Shown piece by piece: positions 56,348 through 64,000 of a stretch of DNA of 64,000 nucleotides (its first letter is position 1; the number at the start of each line of letters is the position of its first letter). Location of the stretch: positions 558,001 to 622,000 of the forward strand of contig NZ_VCRO01000001.1 in NCBI RefSeq assembly GCF_006007885.1, given 5' to 3'. Below the pieces are notes generated by a model, which did no database searches, was not told the DNA's origin, and saw only the letters and a list, made by a program, of their open reading frames with translations. A program made the translations under genes and the position numbers. The DNA is from Alteribacter natronophilus (GTDB taxonomy: Bacteria; Bacillota; Bacilli; Bacillales; Salisediminibacteriaceae).

Positions 56348-56857
56348 ATGCTCGGAATTGTTTTTACACTGCTTGCAGTTGTAATGGGGCTTGCAGCTTT
56401 GTTCATACGCATGAAAGCCATGAAAAAGCCGGCCAATACAAAAAAAATTATTATTCCCCCTGTAGCCATGAGCACAGGTTTTCTTATGTTCGTCTATGAA
56501 CCGGCCAGAATAACCTCCCTGCAGTTTGCAGAGGCATTTGCAGTAGGGGTTGTTTTTTCCCTGTTACTTATTAAAACATCAAAGTTTGAAATCAGGGATC
56601 AGGATATCTATATGGTTCGTACAAAGGCATTTGCCTTTATCCTGATCGGGCTGCTCGCTCTCAGAGTAACATTCAAGCTCGTTTTCGGCCATGCCATCCA
56701 GGTTGAGGAGCTCGCAGGTATGTTTTTCGTTTTGGCTTTCGGTATGATATTGCCGTGGCGGATTGCCATGCTTGTCAAATTCAACAGAATGAAGCGTGAA
56801 CTCGCAGGGAGAACTGCCGGCCCCATTCCGGTAAGTCAGGAAAACCCGGCCCCTTAA
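56348..56857 (+). CDS. ccdC: CcdC/YneJ family membrane protein
   Basis: This 169-residue integral membrane protein has about five hydrophobic helices (start, ALFIRMKAM at the first loop, MSTGFLMFV, FAVGVVFSLLLI, FILIGLLALRV). It belongs to the family of B. subtilis CcdC (DUF1453), encoded near ccdA and yneK. Despite the name, CcdC has no proven role in cytochrome c maturation. ATG 56348 follows AGGAGGG. The expected neighbour ccdA is missing, and the copper group stands in its place. Confidence 0.87.
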   Translation: MLGIVFTLLAVVMGLAALFIRMKAMKKPANTKKIIIPPVAMSTGFLMFVYEPARITSLQFAEAFAVGVVFSLLLIKTSKFEIRDQDIYMVRTKAFAFILIGLLALRVTFKLVFGHAIQVEELAGMFFVLAFGMILPWRIAMLVKFNRMKRELAGRTAGPIPVSQENPAP

Positions 56858-56874
56858 ACAGGAGCCGGGTTTTT
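56841..56874 (+). terminator. Rho-independent terminator overlapping the ccdC stop
   Basis: AAAACCCGGC pairs with GCCGGGTTTT across CCCTTAAACAGGA. Confidence 0.85.
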
Positions 56875-56910
56875 ACTGTTTTCAGCTGTCCGGTCTGGCT
56901 GACTGTAATA

Positions 56911-57345
56911 TTACTGCTGCTGGAAGTAGGTTTCGTATCTGTCCGGATCAATCTGCTTTTCTTTCAGCTTTTTGATAAGGAATTTATGATCCCTTTTTGG
57001 AGTCGCAGCAATATATCCTTTGATAATCAATTCCCTCGTCATCGTCTCGGCTTTTTCCTCAACGGCATATTCACCGATCTTGCCCGCAATTTTTCCTTTA
57101 GCCACATCCCGGAACAGTTCGGGGACAGGTTCAACAAGCTCGTTTAAAAACGCTTTGTCCTCGTCAGACCAGAGGTGTACGGTTTTTTCGATATAATAAT
57201 CCTGCCAGTCGAGTATGGATTTACCGTCTTCTTTCGGCAGCCGTTTCAAAAACTTCCGGAACATGAAGTAACCGCCGATAAACATTGTTACGGCCAGAAA
57301 AATCGTCCAGAAGAATATGAACCACATAAACAGATCATTTGGCAC
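56911..57345 (-). CDS. yneK: DUF2621 family protein YneK
   Basis: This 144-residue protein has an N-terminal transmembrane helix (about 7-28) and a helical cytosolic domain (DWQDYYIEKTVHLWSDEDKA, then KGYIAATPKRDHKFL). It matches B. subtilis YneK in length and position after ccdC. Its function is unknown. It starts with GTG 57345 after GAGGTGAAGG on the minus strand. It ends with a polar QQQ tail. Confidence 0.85.
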   Translation of the reverse strand: MPNDLFMWFIFFWTIFLAVTMFIGGYFMFRKFLKRLPKEDGKSILDWQDYYIEKTVHLWSDEDKAFLNELVEPVPELFRDVAKGKIAGKIGEYAVEEKAETMTRELIIKGYIAATPKRDHKFLIKKLKEKQIDPDRYETYFQQQ

Positions 57346-57437
57346 AGGCCTTCACCTCGTTTGATTCTTACTTCTATTTTACGATAATCCTGTTCCCGTG
57401 AAAAGGGCTCCTTCCAGAGAGAAAAAAAGAATGGTTT

Positions 57438-57674
57438 TTATACCATTCGTCTGCGTGAAAGATATTCCGTTTCGGTACCCATTTTTTTATTCAGCAGCAG
57501 CTCCATTTCGATCAGCGCTGCTCTGTCAACAAGAGGATCTTCTTCTGACCAGAGTACACGGTAAACAAAGTAATAATGACCGATAACCCTGAAAATAACA
57601 GGAGAATTGGGGAATTCATCGAACCAGGCCTTCATTGCTCTGCGCTTCAGATAGGAATGATTTATCATTTTCAT
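57438..57674 (-). CDS. Small basic hypothetical protein
   Basis: This 78-residue soluble protein is rich in arginine, lysine and tyrosine, with FRVIGHYYFVYRVLWSEEDP in the middle and a basic end, YLSRRRMV. I do not recognise it. ATG 57674 lies five bases after AGGTGA on the minus strand; ATG 57680 and GTG 57683 fall into that site. It lies upstream of yneK, in the same direction. The 57684-57937 gap is AT-rich with no gene. Confidence 0.55.
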   Translation of the reverse strand: MKMINHSYLKRRAMKAWFDEFPNSPVIFRVIGHYYFVYRVLWSEEDPLVDRAALIEMELLLNKKMGTETEYLSRRRMV

Positions 57675-57937
57675 ATTCATCACCTGAAAATATCATAAAA
57701 CGTGTGTTCGCATTTCGGAACAGGAGGAAAGGTGTGGTTTTTTTCCTTTATATGTATGTTCAACCGGCCTGAAATCCAGTGTAAAGAAATGGAGTGCAGG
57801 AAAATAACGTATTTATAAGCATTTCACTCAAAGTTTTCCATATTTTAATTATGTAAACTTAACATTAGGCTTTTCTTTATTACCATTATAAGGTAAAATG
57901 GTGGACAATTAATAAGACAGAAAGGAGCGGGATTAGT

Positions 57938-58750
57938 GTGCCACTGGTAAATGTACGTAACGGCCCGCTTTATTACCGGATCCACGGGGAAGGACCGCCG
58001 GTTGTATTTACCCACGGCGCCTCATGGAATCATCGGTTATGGGAGCCGCAGGTGAAGGCCCTCTCGGAGAAATACCAGGTGATTACATGGGATGTCAGGG
58101 GCCATGGACGTACCCCTGCAGATTCCTGCATCCTCACCAGCCGAGTTTTTACAGAGGATCTGACGGACCTTCTCGACCATCTTAATATAGACAGTGCAGT
58201 GCTCACGGGACTGTCCATGGGAGGCATCATTTCCATGCAGACCGTCATAGATTTCCCTGAACGGGTGGAGGGTCTTGTACTGATTGGATCACCGTGTACA
58301 TTCAGATTTAACTTTTATGAAAGGACAGTTGTTCCTGCCCAGAGACTTCTCAGCATGGTCATGCCAATGAGAACATTTGCTAAAGCCCAGGGTTATTATT
58401 TTTCCCGTTTCAACCCGGAAAACCGCACATTTATCGAGGATGCCGTTCAGTCCCTTTCAAGACAGGACTGGAGCAGAATCTGGAAGGCAATTACTGATAT
58501 GGACTGCCGTGAAGGGATGAGCGGAATCAAATGTCCTGTACTGATTATTCAGGGGGCACACGACCTGATGATCAGGCATCAGCAGCAGTTTATGGCAGAA
58601 ACCATACCAAATGCCAGGCTTGTGGTCGTTGATGGTGCGGATCATGCGACAAACAGGGATAAATCCGAAGAAGTGAATGCTCTGCTGAAAAATTTTCTGG
58701 ATAACACTGTACAGGGGTCAACGGACGGTGATATGGCCGGCTGCGAATAG
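57938..58750 (+). CDS. Alpha/beta hydrolase fold protein
   Basis: This 270-residue hydrolase has an oxyanion HGAS near residue 28, the nucleophile elbow GLSMGG (about 92-97), and the acid and base in QGAHD and GADHATN. Sequence alone does not give the substrate; the small lid fits esterases or carboxylesterases of the BioH/3-oxoadipate lactonase kind. It starts with GTG 57938 after AAAGGAGCGGG. An excellent terminator follows. Confidence 0.86.
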   Translation: MPLVNVRNGPLYYRIHGEGPPVVFTHGASWNHRLWEPQVKALSEKYQVITWDVRGHGRTPADSCILTSRVFTEDLTDLLDHLNIDSAVLTGLSMGGIISMQTVIDFPERVEGLVLIGSPCTFRFNFYERTVVPAQRLLSMVMPMRTFAKAQGYYFSRFNPENRTFIEDAVQSLSRQDWSRIWKAITDMDCREGMSGIKCPVLIIQGAHDLMIRHQQQFMAETIPNARLVVVDGADHATNRDKSEEVNALLKNFLDNTVQGSTDGDMAGCE

Positions 58751-58777
58751 GGTTCGAGAGTGTATAATCTGCACTGA

Positions 58778-58827
58778 AAAAGGGACTTACCGGAAAAGCT
58801 GCTATCCGGTAAGTCCCTTTCTTTTTG
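58778..58827 (+). terminator. Rho-independent terminator after the first alpha/beta hydrolase
   Basis: AAAGGGACTTACCGG pairs with CCGGTAAGTCCCTTT and is followed by CTTTTTG. Confidence 0.9.
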
Positions 58828-58883
58828 TTATGTTCAGCTGTTTCCAAAAAGCGGCTGGCCACACAAACCGGTGGGCAGGAAGG

Positions 58884-59690
58884 TTAAATAACCTGCACTT
58901 TTCGTCTGGTCCCTTCACGCAGCTGCTCAAGAAAATCAATTGTCATACTGTTAAATGCGTTCGGCTGTTCGATGTTGCAGACATGACCGCAATTATCAAT
59001 AATTTTAAGATCGGCCAGCTCTTCCTTTTTTACGTGACTGCGGATGCCTCTTAGAAACATATGGTCTTCCGATCCCGAGATATAAAGCTTTGGAATCCTG
59101 TTGGTTTTCCGGCGGATCCGGTCATACGTTTTATAGGCATCACGGCCGACAAATGCCCATTTATGATAGTCATTACGGCCGAGTTTACACGCTTCCCTGA
59201 TAAAAATCGCTCTTGATTTCCGGTGGTTCTTTTTAGGAAGAAGGAGAAAAGCAAAGACTGTGTAAGGAATCATATATGGAAGCAGTTTCCTTACAGGGCG
59301 GGAAAGGGTCAGTTTTCCAAGCATTTCCCCCCACGGAAGCCATCTTGAGGCAGCTCCTGCGAGAACCATGGAAAGAATCCGGTGGCTGTGAGTCAGGGAA
59401 ATCTTCTGCATCACAATGGTGCCAAGGGAAACCCCGAGGAAATGGGCAGCCTCGATTTTAAGGTGATCCATCAGCTCAATGACTTTTTCTGCAGTCAATG
59501 TCAGATAATCACTGCTCTCAAAGGATGGAGAATCCCCGTGTCCTGGAAAATCAATGCAGAGCAGGTTATAGTTTTCCCTGAATTCCTCAATCTGCTTATA
59601 GAAAATGGAGTAATTTCCTCCCATACCGTGAAAGAGGACCATCCAGTCATGATGTGGTTTTGATTCGTAAGTTTGAAAGTTTAGTAACAT
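58884..59690 (-). CDS. Alpha/beta hydrolase fold protein
   Basis: This 268-residue protein has LFHGMGGN (about 19-26) as oxyanion motif, the nucleophile elbow GVSLGT (about 85-90), GSEDHMF for the acid and NCGHVCNIEQ for the histidine. Substrate unknown. It starts with ATG 59690 after GAGGGTAC on the minus strand. It is divergent from the SDR reductase gene across about 225 AT-rich bases. It has no clear resemblance to its neighbour at 57.9 kb beyond the fold. Confidence 0.85.
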   Translation of the reverse strand: MLLNFQTYESKPHHDWMVLFHGMGGNYSIFYKQIEEFRENYNLLCIDFPGHGDSPSFESSDYLTLTAEKVIELMDHLKIEAAHFLGVSLGTIVMQKISLTHSHRILSMVLAGAASRWLPWGEMLGKLTLSRPVRKLLPYMIPYTVFAFLLLPKKNHRKSRAIFIREACKLGRNDYHKWAFVGRDAYKTYDRIRRKTNRIPKLYISGSEDHMFLRGIRSHVKKEELADLKIIDNCGHVCNIEQPNAFNSMTIDFLEQLREGTRRKVQVI

Positions 59691-59915
59691 TATAGTACCC
59701 TCATTTAAAGGCTGTATTATTCAAGCTGTACATTGACTACAAATATACAATATTATTTAGGGTAAAACAATGTTATTATCAGATTATAAGCGAATATTTT
59801 ACGAGTTTTGAAAAACTCAGGAGGTATTTACCAGATTAGGAAAATACCGATTGGCCGTTTTTTCAATATAGTGTTATTTTACAGCCTCGTTTTATGTATA
59901 AAAAGGAGTGGTCAT

Positions 59916-60980
59916 ATGAAAATTCTGGTCACAGGAGCCACAGGCTTCGTTGGTAAAAAACTTACGAAAAGCCTTCTGAAAAAAGGACATGCCGTATATG
60001 CGCTTGTCCGTAGCGAACGTAAGAAAAAAGAGCTGATCGAGGCGATTCCGGCAAATCTGCAGAACCGATTTTCCATTGTGTTCGGCAGTCTGGAAGACGC
60101 ATCGCTTGGTCTGGACAATGATAAACTGAAAGAGCTTAAACAGGACGGAATTGACCTTGTCTATCACAGCGCAGCCTATCTGTCATTTGACGACCGTGAG
60201 CGCGGGGTTTCCTTTGATGTGAACGTGGAGGGCACGCGCCATATTCTTGAATTCAGCAGAAAAATCGGTGTTAAAAGATTCTTTCACGTCAGTACAGCCT
60301 ATACGCTTGGCATGAAGGATTATGCAGAAGAGCAGCTCCATGATGTAAAGGGCCCGTTTGTTAACAGTTATGAAGAAAGCAAGTGCCACGCCGAGCATCT
60401 CGTCTTCTCCTATAAGGACGACCTTGATGTGAGTATTTTCAGACCTTCCATTATCATCGGGGATTCTGTCAGCGGAGAAGCGGAAACAACCTTCGCACTT
60501 TACGGCATGCTCAGAAGTTTTCAGCTGTTTAAAAAGAGAATGGAGAGAAGGCCGGCTGAACTGGCGAGAACGTTTGCTTTTCTGTGTGATGAAGGAAGCC
60601 CGTCAAACTTCGTACCTGTCGACTATGTGGCTGACGTCCTGACGGAGGCTGCAGAGCTTGGGGAAAAAGAGAAAATCTATCACATTACGAACAGCTATGA
60701 ACTCACAAACGGAGCAATCTTCTCCATTATTAAAAAGACACTCGGTCTCACAAACGTCATGCTGAAACCGAAAGAGGAAATTGGTACGCTCACACAGGAG
60801 GAACTTCGTTTCAACGAGCCTCTGGCAGTGTTCCAGACTTACCTTAGTAAACAGGTGGCGTTCGATGACAGCAATACAAGAGCCCTGCTGAAAAAAGCAG
60901 GAAAGGAGCCGGTTTACGTTGATGAACCACTCCTCAGCCACATGATTAACAGCTACTGCCGTGGGCCGGTTCACGCCTAA
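59916..60980 (+). CDS. Extended SDR (NAD(P)-dependent epimerase/thioester-reductase-like) protein
   Basis: This 354-residue protein has the extended-SDR nucleotide motif TGATGFVG (residues 7-14), HSAAYLSF, VEGTRHILEF, HVSTAYTLG with the serine, and the expected YxxxK region as YEESK (about 155-159). Such proteins reduce or epimerise sugar, acyl or terpenoid substrates; no specific substrate is inferred. ATG 59916 follows AAAAGGAGTGG; upstream in-frame ATG 59808 is unlikely. GC-rich stem CCGGGG/CCCCGG (61018-61033) lies after the stop. Confidence 0.84.
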   Translation: MKILVTGATGFVGKKLTKSLLKKGHAVYALVRSERKKKELIEAIPANLQNRFSIVFGSLEDASLGLDNDKLKELKQDGIDLVYHSAAYLSFDDRERGVSFDVNVEGTRHILEFSRKIGVKRFFHVSTAYTLGMKDYAEEQLHDVKGPFVNSYEESKCHAEHLVFSYKDDLDVSIFRPSIIIGDSVSGEAETTFALYGMLRSFQLFKKRMERRPAELARTFAFLCDEGSPSNFVPVDYVADVLTEAAELGEKEKIYHITNSYELTNGAIFSIIKKTLGLTNVMLKPKEEIGTLTQEELRFNEPLAVFQTYLSKQVAFDDSNTRALLKKAGKEPVYVDEPLLSHMINSYCRGPVHA

Positions 60981-61149
60981 GGCCGGAGAGTTCCGGTAAA
61001 ACAGACGCAGAGCTGCCGGGGGCTTCCCCGGTGCTGAATCCCTGACCAGCGGTCCGGGTATTTCAAGCAGTCCTGTACAGGATGGGGCTGGGTCAAAACA
61101 GTCTCTAATTAAAAAACGGTGCCAATGATCGCTTTTCGATCGTTGGCAC

Positions 61150-61430
61150 CGTTTTGTTTGTTTAAAAATGTTTGATAAGCCTGTCGGTCGGTGTACTTTC
61201 TCAAGTTCACTGCCATCAGGGCAAATCCTATTTCATTTTTAACTTGCTCTTTGCCTCACCGATCTCCGGGTGAAACGCAAATTAGCCTTCAGAAATCCGA
61301 AGGTCAAATCCTGACTTATCTGTTCTTGTCGATCAATTCTTGAAGCTCAGTTTCTTATCATTTGGGCAGGTAAAAGAATCAGCCTCCTGGTCAAAGATCC
61401 AGTTACTTATGTTGAATGTGTTGTTCTTAT
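61150..61430 (-). pseudogene. IS1182-family transposase, middle and C-terminal fragments
   Basis: Minus-strand translation gives WIFDQEADSFTCPNDKKLSF, the zinc-finger-like middle motif. An in-frame stop follows, then FGFLKANLRFTRRSV, and in another frame VKNEIGFALMAVNLRKYT, the conserved C-terminus. A large internal deletion, a stop and a frameshift are all present, so it is dead. The N-terminal part retained by relic A is lost here. Confidence 0.82.
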
Positions 61431-61509
61431 ATGTTTTTTTTCTTTACGATATTCTGTTATGTTGTGGTGATTTAACTTTATCAGAAGGTATCTTTTTGTG
61501 TAAATATTC

Positions 61510-61634
61510 GTTGATTGTTCAAAAATCACGAGACGCCAGCGGGAAAAGCAAGAGCTGAAGATCCACCGGGGCGATCTTCCCCGGTTAGCTGAAGCCTTGC
61601 CCGCGGCAGCGAGTGTATTTTTGAACAATCAACC
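61510..61634. repeat. R2 element with terminal inverted repeats, copy inside IS1182 relic B
   Basis: The ends GTTGATTGTTCAAAAAT (61510-61526) and ATTTTTGAACAATCAAC (61617-61633) are perfectly complementary over 17 positions. The interior is nearly identical to the copies at 23.5 and 44.1 kb. Flanking bases (CTTTATCAGAAGG, then ATATTCG) match relic A, so the position inside the IS is the same. Confidence 0.85.
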
Positions 61635-61743
61635 GTCATAATACTGCCTACAGCAAAAGGCCCTCACTGACAGTGAGGGCCCTTCTATTTAGCTGAGTTT
61701 TGTCACAGCCCCATTTTTTTAAGAGCCTGTAAGCCTCTTTATA

Positions 61744-62277
61744 TTATTTTAATGATTCGTGAAGTATTTTTTCATAAACGATACCGTCAAGAGCATTTCC
61801 TTCAAAATGCAGGGCACCATGTCTGATTCCGGCCTGCTGAAAACCGTTTTTCATCAGCACAACCTGTGAACCGATGTTGTCAGAAGCGGTCATGGCCTCG
61901 ACCTTCACGATTCTGTGTTTTTCTGCTTCAGCAAGTGCCAGGCGGATGGCAGCGGTGGCGTAGCCTTTTCCTTTATAAGCTTCCCCTATCCTGTAGCCAA
62001 GCTCGGCAGTTTTTGATCCGGAACTGTCTGTCCTGACATTGACCAGGTTGATCCTGCCGGCGATTACGTTATCCTCGCATCTCACAGTGTACATGTAGGA
62101 ATTTCCTGCACCGTTTTCTTCGATAAGGGCCTTCAGATTCTCCATGAACGTATCGTAAACAAAGTATGCATCTCCCCGGTCAGGAACGACAGAAGCAAAG
62201 AACGCCCGGTTTTCCTGTTCGAATGCAAGAAGTTCATTTCCCGCCCTTTCTGATAATTCTTCAATCTGGACAGTCAT
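61744..62277 (-). CDS. GNAT family N-acetyltransferase
   Basis: This 177-residue acetyltransferase of the RimJ/RimL type has the acetyl-CoA loop in GYRIGEAYKGKGYATAAI and a following LALAEAEKH helix. It also has the end motif SQVVLMKNGFQQAGI. It may acetylate an N-terminus or small molecule; substrate unknown. ATG 62277 is eight bases after AAAGGAG on the minus strand; GTG 62286 abuts that site. An IS1182 relic begins 31 bases past the stop. The gap upstream (62278-62485) is AT-rich with no gene. Confidence 0.87.
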   Translation of the reverse strand: MTVQIEELSERAGNELLAFEQENRAFFASVVPDRGDAYFVYDTFMENLKALIEENGAGNSYMYTVRCEDNVIAGRINLVNVRTDSSGSKTAELGYRIGEAYKGKGYATAAIRLALAEAEKHRIVKVEAMTASDNIGSQVVLMKNGFQQAGIRHGALHFEGNALDGIVYEKILHESLK

Positions 62278-62485
62278 AGGCGTCACTCCTTTTCGCCTTA
62301 ATCTCTTAATTTTACACCAGAATTATATTCTGAATAGTCGAAATATAGAAATGTAACAATATTGTAAGAAGAATTCTGGCAACGGTTAAATATTTGTCGA
62401 ATTCCCTTCTTTTCAGCTCCGTTTTTTTGACAATAATTCCATTCTTTTTGTGTTATGGTGAAAATGTTTGAAAGGACGTGGGGGT

Positions 62486-64000
62486 ATGAAGGGAAAATTG
62501 GCAGTCACAGCAGGTGTTCTGCTTTTTATGGGCGGATGCGGTTTTATGGAGGAAACGAAAAACAGTCTTTCGGCAGGAGGAAGTGTGAATGTTTCCGAGG
62601 CAGATACGAGCATTGTGGAAGAGGTTGAACGGGAGAAACCGGCCGTTTCGGAAGATCCTTCTGTAAATGAGAACCTCGTCCGCTATGGTCCTGTTGAGCC
62701 TGAAGCAGAGTTTCCGGAAAACATTTCTACCGATCTTTACATAAATAACGATGAATCTTCCTTATCCGTGAACGAGGATCAGTGGTTCCCGGAAGACTAT
62801 ACCGATGTTTCGGGTGTAACAACGTTCCGTGGAGGTCCGTTAAGGGACCGTCCGGCTTATGGAACGCTTCCCGGCGGGGAACCGGGAATAAAGGAAATGT
62901 GGTCATTTACAACCGGTGCAGACCCCGACTGGGGCGGAGGTGCTGGGTGGACCGGCCAGCCTGTTATCGTGCAGTGGGACAGTGAAGCGAAAAAGCATAT
63001 GAATCTTGCTTCGCATCTGAAAGAAGATGATTCCTTTACAGAAGTGATTCAGGGTTCGCTCGATGGAAAGATTTATTTTCTTAATCTGGATACCGGAGAG
63101 CAGTCCAGACCGCCAATTGAAAACCGTAACCCTGTAAAAGGGAGCGTGGCAATTGATCCCAGGGGATACCCTGTTCTCTATGTCGGGGACGGGGTTCCGA
63201 CAGGAGCAGACAAGCCGTTCGGATTTAATATATACAGCCTTATTGACGGCGATCTCCTTCATCATATTGACGGACGTGATGAACTTGCTCTTCGTGAGTG
63301 GGGCGCTTTCGACAGTTCGGCTATTGTTAACAGGGAAACTGATACGTTAATTGTCGGTGGTGAAAACGGCATGTTTTACCACCTGAAACTTAACACCGAT
63401 TATGACAGGGAAGCAGGTACAATCAGCCTGAACCCTGAGGAAACGAAGCTCCGCTACAGGGTGGAGGGAAATGAGTATAAGGGTATCGAAAGTTCAGTGG
63501 CTGTGTACAGAAATCTGGCGTATTTTTCCGATAACGGAGGGTCCATTCTGGGGGTGGATATAAGAACGATGGAGCCGTTCTTTTCCCTGCCTCCTCTGGA
63601 CGATACTGACTCCACCATTGTTCTTGACGTGATCGATGATGTTCCCTACCTTTATACAGCCACCGAAGTGGACAATATTGGTGAGGATGGCGACTGCCAT
63701 ATCCGTAAAATTAACGGGCTGACAGGCGAAGTGCTCTGGGAGAAGACCTACTCTGCCTATTACTATCCCGGCGTCGTCGGTGGTGTTCTGGCTACGCCGG
63801 TTCTCGGAAAGAAAAATATGGAAGGGCTTGTCGTCTTCACTGTCGCAAGACACGGGGGACGCTACAGCGGGATTATGGCAGCCCTGGACAAGGAAACTGG
63901 TGAGGAAGTGTGGCGTCATGATATGCCGCACTATGCGTGGAGCTCGGCCGTTGACGTCTACGATGAAGAGGGGAATGGTTATCTGATTCAGGCGGATTTC
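62486..64000 (+). CDS. Secreted lipoprotein, PQQ-like beta-propeller (3' end outside window)
   Basis: The first 505 codons are present and the frame is still open at the last base. The N-terminus is a lipoprotein signal with cysteine in FMGGCGFM at about residues 12-19. An acidic linker follows, then repeated four-stranded blades: LDGKIYFLNLDTGEQSRPP, GGENGMFYHLKLNTD, GSILGVDIRTMEP, IRKINGLTGEVLWEKTYS, MAALDKETGEEVWRH. The YFLNLDTGE and ALDKETGEEVW repeats are typical of PQQ-type or quinoprotein-like propellers. No cofactor site is proven. AGGACGTGGGGG precedes the ATG. Confidence 0.82.
   Translation, partial: MKGKLAVTAGVLLFMGGCGFMEETKNSLSAGGSVNVSEADTSIVEEVEREKPAVSEDPSVNENLVRYGPVEPEAEFPENISTDLYINNDESSLSVNEDQWFPEDYTDVSGVTTFRGGPLRDRPAYGTLPGGEPGIKEMWSFTTGADPDWGGGAGWTGQPVIVQWDSEAKKHMNLASHLKEDDSFTEVIQGSLDGKIYFLNLDTGEQSRPPIENRNPVKGSVAIDPRGYPVLYVGDGVPTGADKPFGFNIYSLIDGDLLHHIDGRDELALREWGAFDSSAIVNRETDTLIVGGENGMFYHLKLNTDYDREAGTISLNPEETKLRYRVEGNEYKGIESSVAVYRNLAYFSDNGGSILGVDIRTMEPFFSLPPLDDTDSTIVLDVIDDVPYLYTATEVDNIGEDGDCHIRKINGLTGEVLWEKTYSAYYYPGVVGGVLATPVLGKKNMEGLVVFTVARHGGRYSGIMAALDKETGEEVWRHDMPHYAWSSAVDVYDEEGNGYLIQADF

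Larger units (their letters stand above)
61084..61712 (-). mobile_element. IS1182-family relic B (deletion derivative) carrying an R2 element
   Basis: The ends GGGGCTGGGTCAAAACAG (61084-61101) and CTGAGTTTTGTCACAGCCCC (61693-61712) are imperfect terminal inverted repeats. On the minus strand it holds a hairpin GGCCCTCACTG/CAGTGAGGGCC (about 61658-61681), an R2 element (61510-61634), AGCTTTATCAGAAGG-like upstream sequence, middle and C-terminal transposase fragments, and a left-end stem AACGGTGCCAATGATCG/CGATCGTTGGCACCGTT. The right end lies 31 bases past the stop of the acetyltransferase gene on the same strand. Confidence 0.83.

Noticed and set aside
62427-62459. TTGACA at 62427 as promoter of the beta-propeller lipoprotein
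   Set aside because: The nearest -10-like hexamer (TATGGT) is about 21 bases away, too far for a normal SigA promoter.

Overview
The window reads as a contiguous piece of chromosome from a spore-forming, aerobic-type member of the Bacillaceae with mid-range GC. The sporulation genes (spoIIIE, spoVS, cotE, spoVK, sirA), a B. subtilis-like LexA/YneA cell, GlnR- and SigW-type promoter signals and near-complete synteny with the B. subtilis spoIIIE-to-yneK region support this. The very acidic extracellular tract of RodZ and the abundance of GC-rich intergenic repeats fit a halophilic or alkaliphilic Bacillaceae, but genus and species cannot be fixed from the sequence alone. No rRNA, tRNA or CRISPR array was seen.

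Layout. 1-13 kb: the end of spoIIIE, a GntR regulator, the ymfF-ymfH-ymfI-ymfJ-ymfK-rodZ-pgsA-cinA series, then a DEAD-box helicase not found here in B. subtilis. 13-18 kb: recA (SOS-controlled), rny, ymdB, spoVS (probable SigH promoter). 18-28 kb: korAB, tdh-kbl, a secreted triple NlpC/P60 protein on the minus strand, miaB-ricA, cotE. 28-38 kb: an amidoligase with a probable CTG start, mutS-mutL, an RsmJ-like methyltransferase, miaA-hfq, a degenerate tyrosine recombinase and spoVK. 38-46 kb: hflX, ynbB, glnA (with a GlnR/TnrA box but no adjacent glnR), small proteins, an IS1182 relic, and lexA divergent from yneA-yneB-ynzC. 46-53 kb: a SigW-type promoter driving an NfeD-like protein and flotillin, then tkt, a DUF3189 protein, sirA and yneF. 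53-58 kb: a CotA-type multicopper oxidase with a Cys/His-rich N-terminus, an SRPBCC protein, csoR-copZ under a copper operator, ccdC and yneK. 58-64 kb: two alpha/beta hydrolases, an SDR reductase, a second IS1182 relic, a GNAT acetyltransferase and a truncated beta-propeller lipoprotein that runs off the end.

How it works together. The core is genome maintenance and its control: RecA, LexA, YneA, MutSL, SpoIIIE and SirA. Translation and RNA modification are also represented (MiaA, MiaB, Hfq, RNase Y, RicA). Both the recA and lexA-yneA control regions carry recognisable LexA boxes placed on the promoters. Copper handling is grouped at 53-56 kb.

The least ordinary material is intergenic. It includes a modular ~180-255 bp repeat (four copies) and a ~125 bp element with terminal inverted repeats (three copies, two of them inside IS1182 relics at the same internal position). 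It also includes a ~170 bp hairpin element between rodZ and pgsA, and two IS1182 deletion derivatives whose outermost arms differ between copies but pair within each copy.
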